Assembly: GCA_017547805.1 (NCBI GenBank)
Contig: JAFYOR010000062.1
Span: forward strand, 1 to 64,000
Source of the DNA: Clostridia bacterium
GTDB taxonomy: Bacteria > Bacillota > Clostridia > Christensenellales > Aristaeellaceae
DNA: 64,000 bases
Direction: 5' to 3'
Both the position numbers and the translations under genes were made by a program. Under the pieces are notes generated by a model that worked only from the letters and a program-made list of their open reading frames with translations, was not told where the DNA came from and searched no databases. Shown one piece after another: positions 62,141 through 64,000 of the stretch. Position 1 is the first letter of the stretch. Every line of letters starts with the position of its first letter.

Positions 62141-64000
62141 ATGAAGCAGAAACCTCACCACGGCCATCATGGTAAGACGGCGCAGGCGCGCAGCGAAAAG
62201 CCGCGCTATGTGCGGCGCATTTCTCTGGATGACTTTGCGCCTACCGTTGCCCCTGCTGATGATGGGGCGTCTTTGATGACCGTGAAGGGAATGATCCGCG
62301 GCGACGTCCGGCTGGAAGCAGAGGACGGGACGCAGTATCTTTGCAGCCGGGAAAACGCTGTCGGCGCTCTTTTTGGGGATACGGTTTGCGCGAAGATCAT
62401 CAGCCGCGACCGCGCGGTTGTGCTGCGCATTGAAAAGCACGCACATGAGCAGATTGTCGGTCTGCTCAAGCGCCATCAGGGCCGGCTTGTGATCCTGCCG
62501 CTTGAAAGGCGGCTCCCGGAGATGATCGATGTGATCGACGTGACATGCGATGCGCAGCGCGGCGACATCGTGCTCACGCGCGTGGTCAGCTGGGAGGGAG
62601 AAGGCGGGCTGATGGTCGAGGCGATTGAGCGCGTTGGCAGCTTCAAGATGGCGAAGCATGCAATCGATGCGCTAATTCTTACCGAGCGTTTGCCCGTGCA
62701 GTTTGATGAGGAAGCACTCAGACAGGCGAATGCCTGCCGGGAGGCGGAGCCTGGCGACGACCCACAGCGCGAGGACCTGCGCGGTCTGATGTCCTTCACC
62801 ATTGACGGAAGGGATGCCAAGGACTTTGACGATGCGGTGAGCATTGAGCACATCGGCGATGGCTGCGTCCGCTTGGGTGTACACATTGCCGACGTCGGCC
62901 ACTATGTTCCCGTCGGCACGCCGCTTGACAGGGAAGCGTACATCCGCGGAACAAGCGTGTATTTCCCGGGACGCGTGCTGCCGATGCTGCCCGAGCGGCT
63001 TTCAAACGGCGTATGTTCCCTTCGTCCTGATGAGGACAAGTATACGCTCAGTGCGTTCATGGACATCGACGATAACGGCGAGGTTCTTTCCTCGCGCTTT
63101 GCCCGCACGATTACCCGATCCAAAGCGCGGCTGATCTACGACGAGGTCAACGATCTGTTTGACGGGGATGCGCAGATGCGGGAAAAGATGGCGGAAGTTG
63201 AAGCGCCGCTGCGCGCCATGCGGGAGCTGGCCGGGAAGATTCGTGCCAAACGTGAAAAGCAGGGCGCAATCGATTTTGATGCCGACGAGCCGAAGTTTGT
63301 TCTTGATGAAGAGGGCGAACCGGTTGAGATTGTCAAGCGCGCAAGGGGCATTGCCGAGATGATGATCGAGGATTTCATGCTCACGGCGAATGAGGCTGTC
63401 GCGAAATTCGCCAAGGCAAAGGGCATTCCGCTGCTTTACCGCGTGCATGAAAGGCCGGATCCGGACAAGCTGGCGGCCTTTGCGGAGTTTCTTGCGCCGC
63501 TGGGCGTCAATACACGCCCGCTTGCCCACAACGCGAAGCCCTCGGATATCCGGGCAATCCTGACAAAGACGCGGGCATGGCCGGAATTCAGCGTGATTTC
63601 TGCGCTGGCGCTGCGCGCCATGGCCAAGGCGAGATATGATGCGTCGCCTTTGGGTCATTACGGCCTGGCGCTTGAGGATTACTGCCATTTCACTTCGCCT
63701 ATCCGCCGGTATCCGGATCTGGTGGTCAGCCGCGCCATCACTGCGGCGCTCAGGGGAGAACGCTTCCCGATGAAGGGCGATGCGCTGGCAGACGCTGCCC
63801 AGCAGTCTTCCGACAGGGAACGCGCCGCCGTGGAGGCGGAGCGCATGGCGGACAAGATCATGATGGCGCGCGTGATGGCGTCCCACGTGGGCGAGATGAC
63901 GGAAGGCGTTGTCAGCGGCGTAACGGAGTGGGGCGTGTATGTCTCTTTGACCAACGGCGCGGAGGGCTTTGTGCACGTGCGCACGCTGGATGACTGGTTT
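62141..64000 (+). CDS. rnr: Ribonuclease R (3' end outside window)
   Basis: RNase R is a processive 3'-to-5' exoribonuclease. The frame stays open from ATG 62141 to the window end (620 codons). It shows cold-shock-type OB domains (VKGMIRGDVRLEAEDGTQYL), the RNB catalytic motif with metal-binding aspartates (TIDGRDAKDFDDAVSIE), the signature HYGLALEDYCHFTSPIRRYPDL, and the start of a C-terminal S1 domain (VVSGVTEWGVYVSLTNGAEGF). The N-terminal helix-turn-helix domain of many RNase R proteins is missing; instead there is a short His/Lys-rich leader (KPHHGHHGK). ATG 62141 follows CATAAGGAGAATGGAAA. Confidence 0.95.
   Translation, partial: MKQKPHHGHHGKTAQARSEKPRYVRRISLDDFAPTVAPADDGASLMTVKGMIRGDVRLEAEDGTQYLCSRENAVGALFGDTVCAKIISRDRAVVLRIEKHAHEQIVGLLKRHQGRLVILPLERRLPEMIDVIDVTCDAQRGDIVLTRVVSWEGEGGLMVEAIERVGSFKMAKHAIDALILTERLPVQFDEEALRQANACREAEPGDDPQREDLRGLMSFTIDGRDAKDFDDAVSIEHIGDGCVRLGVHIADVGHYVPVGTPLDREAYIRGTSVYFPGRVLPMLPERLSNGVCSLRPDEDKYTLSAFMDIDDNGEVLSSRFARTITRSKARLIYDEVNDLFDGDAQMREKMAEVEAPLRAMRELAGKIRAKREKQGAIDFDADEPKFVLDEEGEPVEIVKRARGIAEMMIEDFMLTANEAVAKFAKAKGIPLLYRVHERPDPDKLAAFAEFLAPLGVNTRPLAHNAKPSDIRAILTKTRAWPEFSVISALALRAMAKARYDASPLGHYGLALEDYCHFTSPIRRYPDLVVSRAITAALRGERFPMKGDALADAAQQSSDRERAAVEAERMADKIMMARVMASHVGEMTEGVVSGVTEWGVYVSLTNGAEGFVHVRTLDDWF

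Overview
The window reads as chromosome of a strictly anaerobic, Gram-positive member of the Clostridia. Supporting signs are the oxygen-sensitive class III ribonucleotide reductase (nrdD/nrdG), two [FeFe]-hydrogenase proteins, a rubrerythrin, RemB-gyrB-gyrA synteny, a SAM-I riboswitch, strong AAGGAGG-type ribosome binding sites with frequent GTG and TTG starts, and a MurE carrying the DNPR motif of meso-diaminopimelate enzymes. Coding GC is moderately high. A gut or rumen Christensenellales/Oscillospiraceae-like lineage is my inference only. Most genes are on the + strand, as expected for one replichore read away from the origin.

Layout. 0-1.1 kb: end of an rRNA operon (23S 3' end, 5S, terminator) and a decayed acetyltransferase gene. 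1.1-9.5 kb: AlkZ-like winged-helix protein, secreted peptidoglycan-binding protein, GrpB-kinase fusion, small GNAT-like protein, greA-lysS, an AT-rich Lgt-like membrane gene, a repeat-bearing unknown protein and a Tat-exported metallo-beta-lactamase-fold hydrolase. 9.6-14.2 kb: four-gene hydrogen/redox cluster ([2Fe-2S] thioredoxin-like protein, PAS-containing sensory [FeFe] hydrogenase, SpoIIE-type phosphatase, ferredoxin-rich [FeFe] hydrogenase). 14.2-21.1 kb: GT39-like glycosyltransferase, anchored unknown protein, nrdD behind two NrdR boxes, nrdG, signal peptide peptidase. 21.3-26.3 kb: remB-gyrB-gyrA.

26.4-34.2 kb: a D,D-carboxypeptidase faces a two-component operon followed by two GerMN-domain proteins and holA, an order that recalls actinobacterial MtrA-MtrB-LpqB. 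A roughly 185-bp nested inverted repeat closes this block. 34.2-36.1 kb: CAP-domain protein, zinc-ribbon protein, metallophosphoesterase. 36.3-48.7 kb: a division and cell-wall (dcw) cluster, mraZ-ftsL-like-PBP(PASTA)-murE-mraY-murD-ftsW-ftsQ-ftsA-ftsZ, without rsmH, murF or murG. 48.8-60.7 kb: TtcA-like tRNA thiolase, DUF368 lipid-carrier transporter, SAM riboswitch-metK, two 2-hydroxyacid dehydrogenase-like proteins (one without the catalytic residues), HAD phosphatase, cytidylate kinase-like protein, thymidine kinase, rubrerythrin, aspartate dehydrogenase-like protein, MATE exporter. 60.7-64 kb: rplM-rpsI, secG and rnr (cut by the window end).

I found no complete mobile element, CRISPR array or tRNA gene. 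The most unusual items are the hydrogen-sensing cluster, the response regulator-kinase-GerMN operon with a kinase lacking a normal start codon, glycine at the GyrA quinolone position, the nested palindromes between genes, and a terminator hairpin whose 3' arm is the rubrerythrin ribosome binding site. All family assignments come from reading the sequence without database searches.
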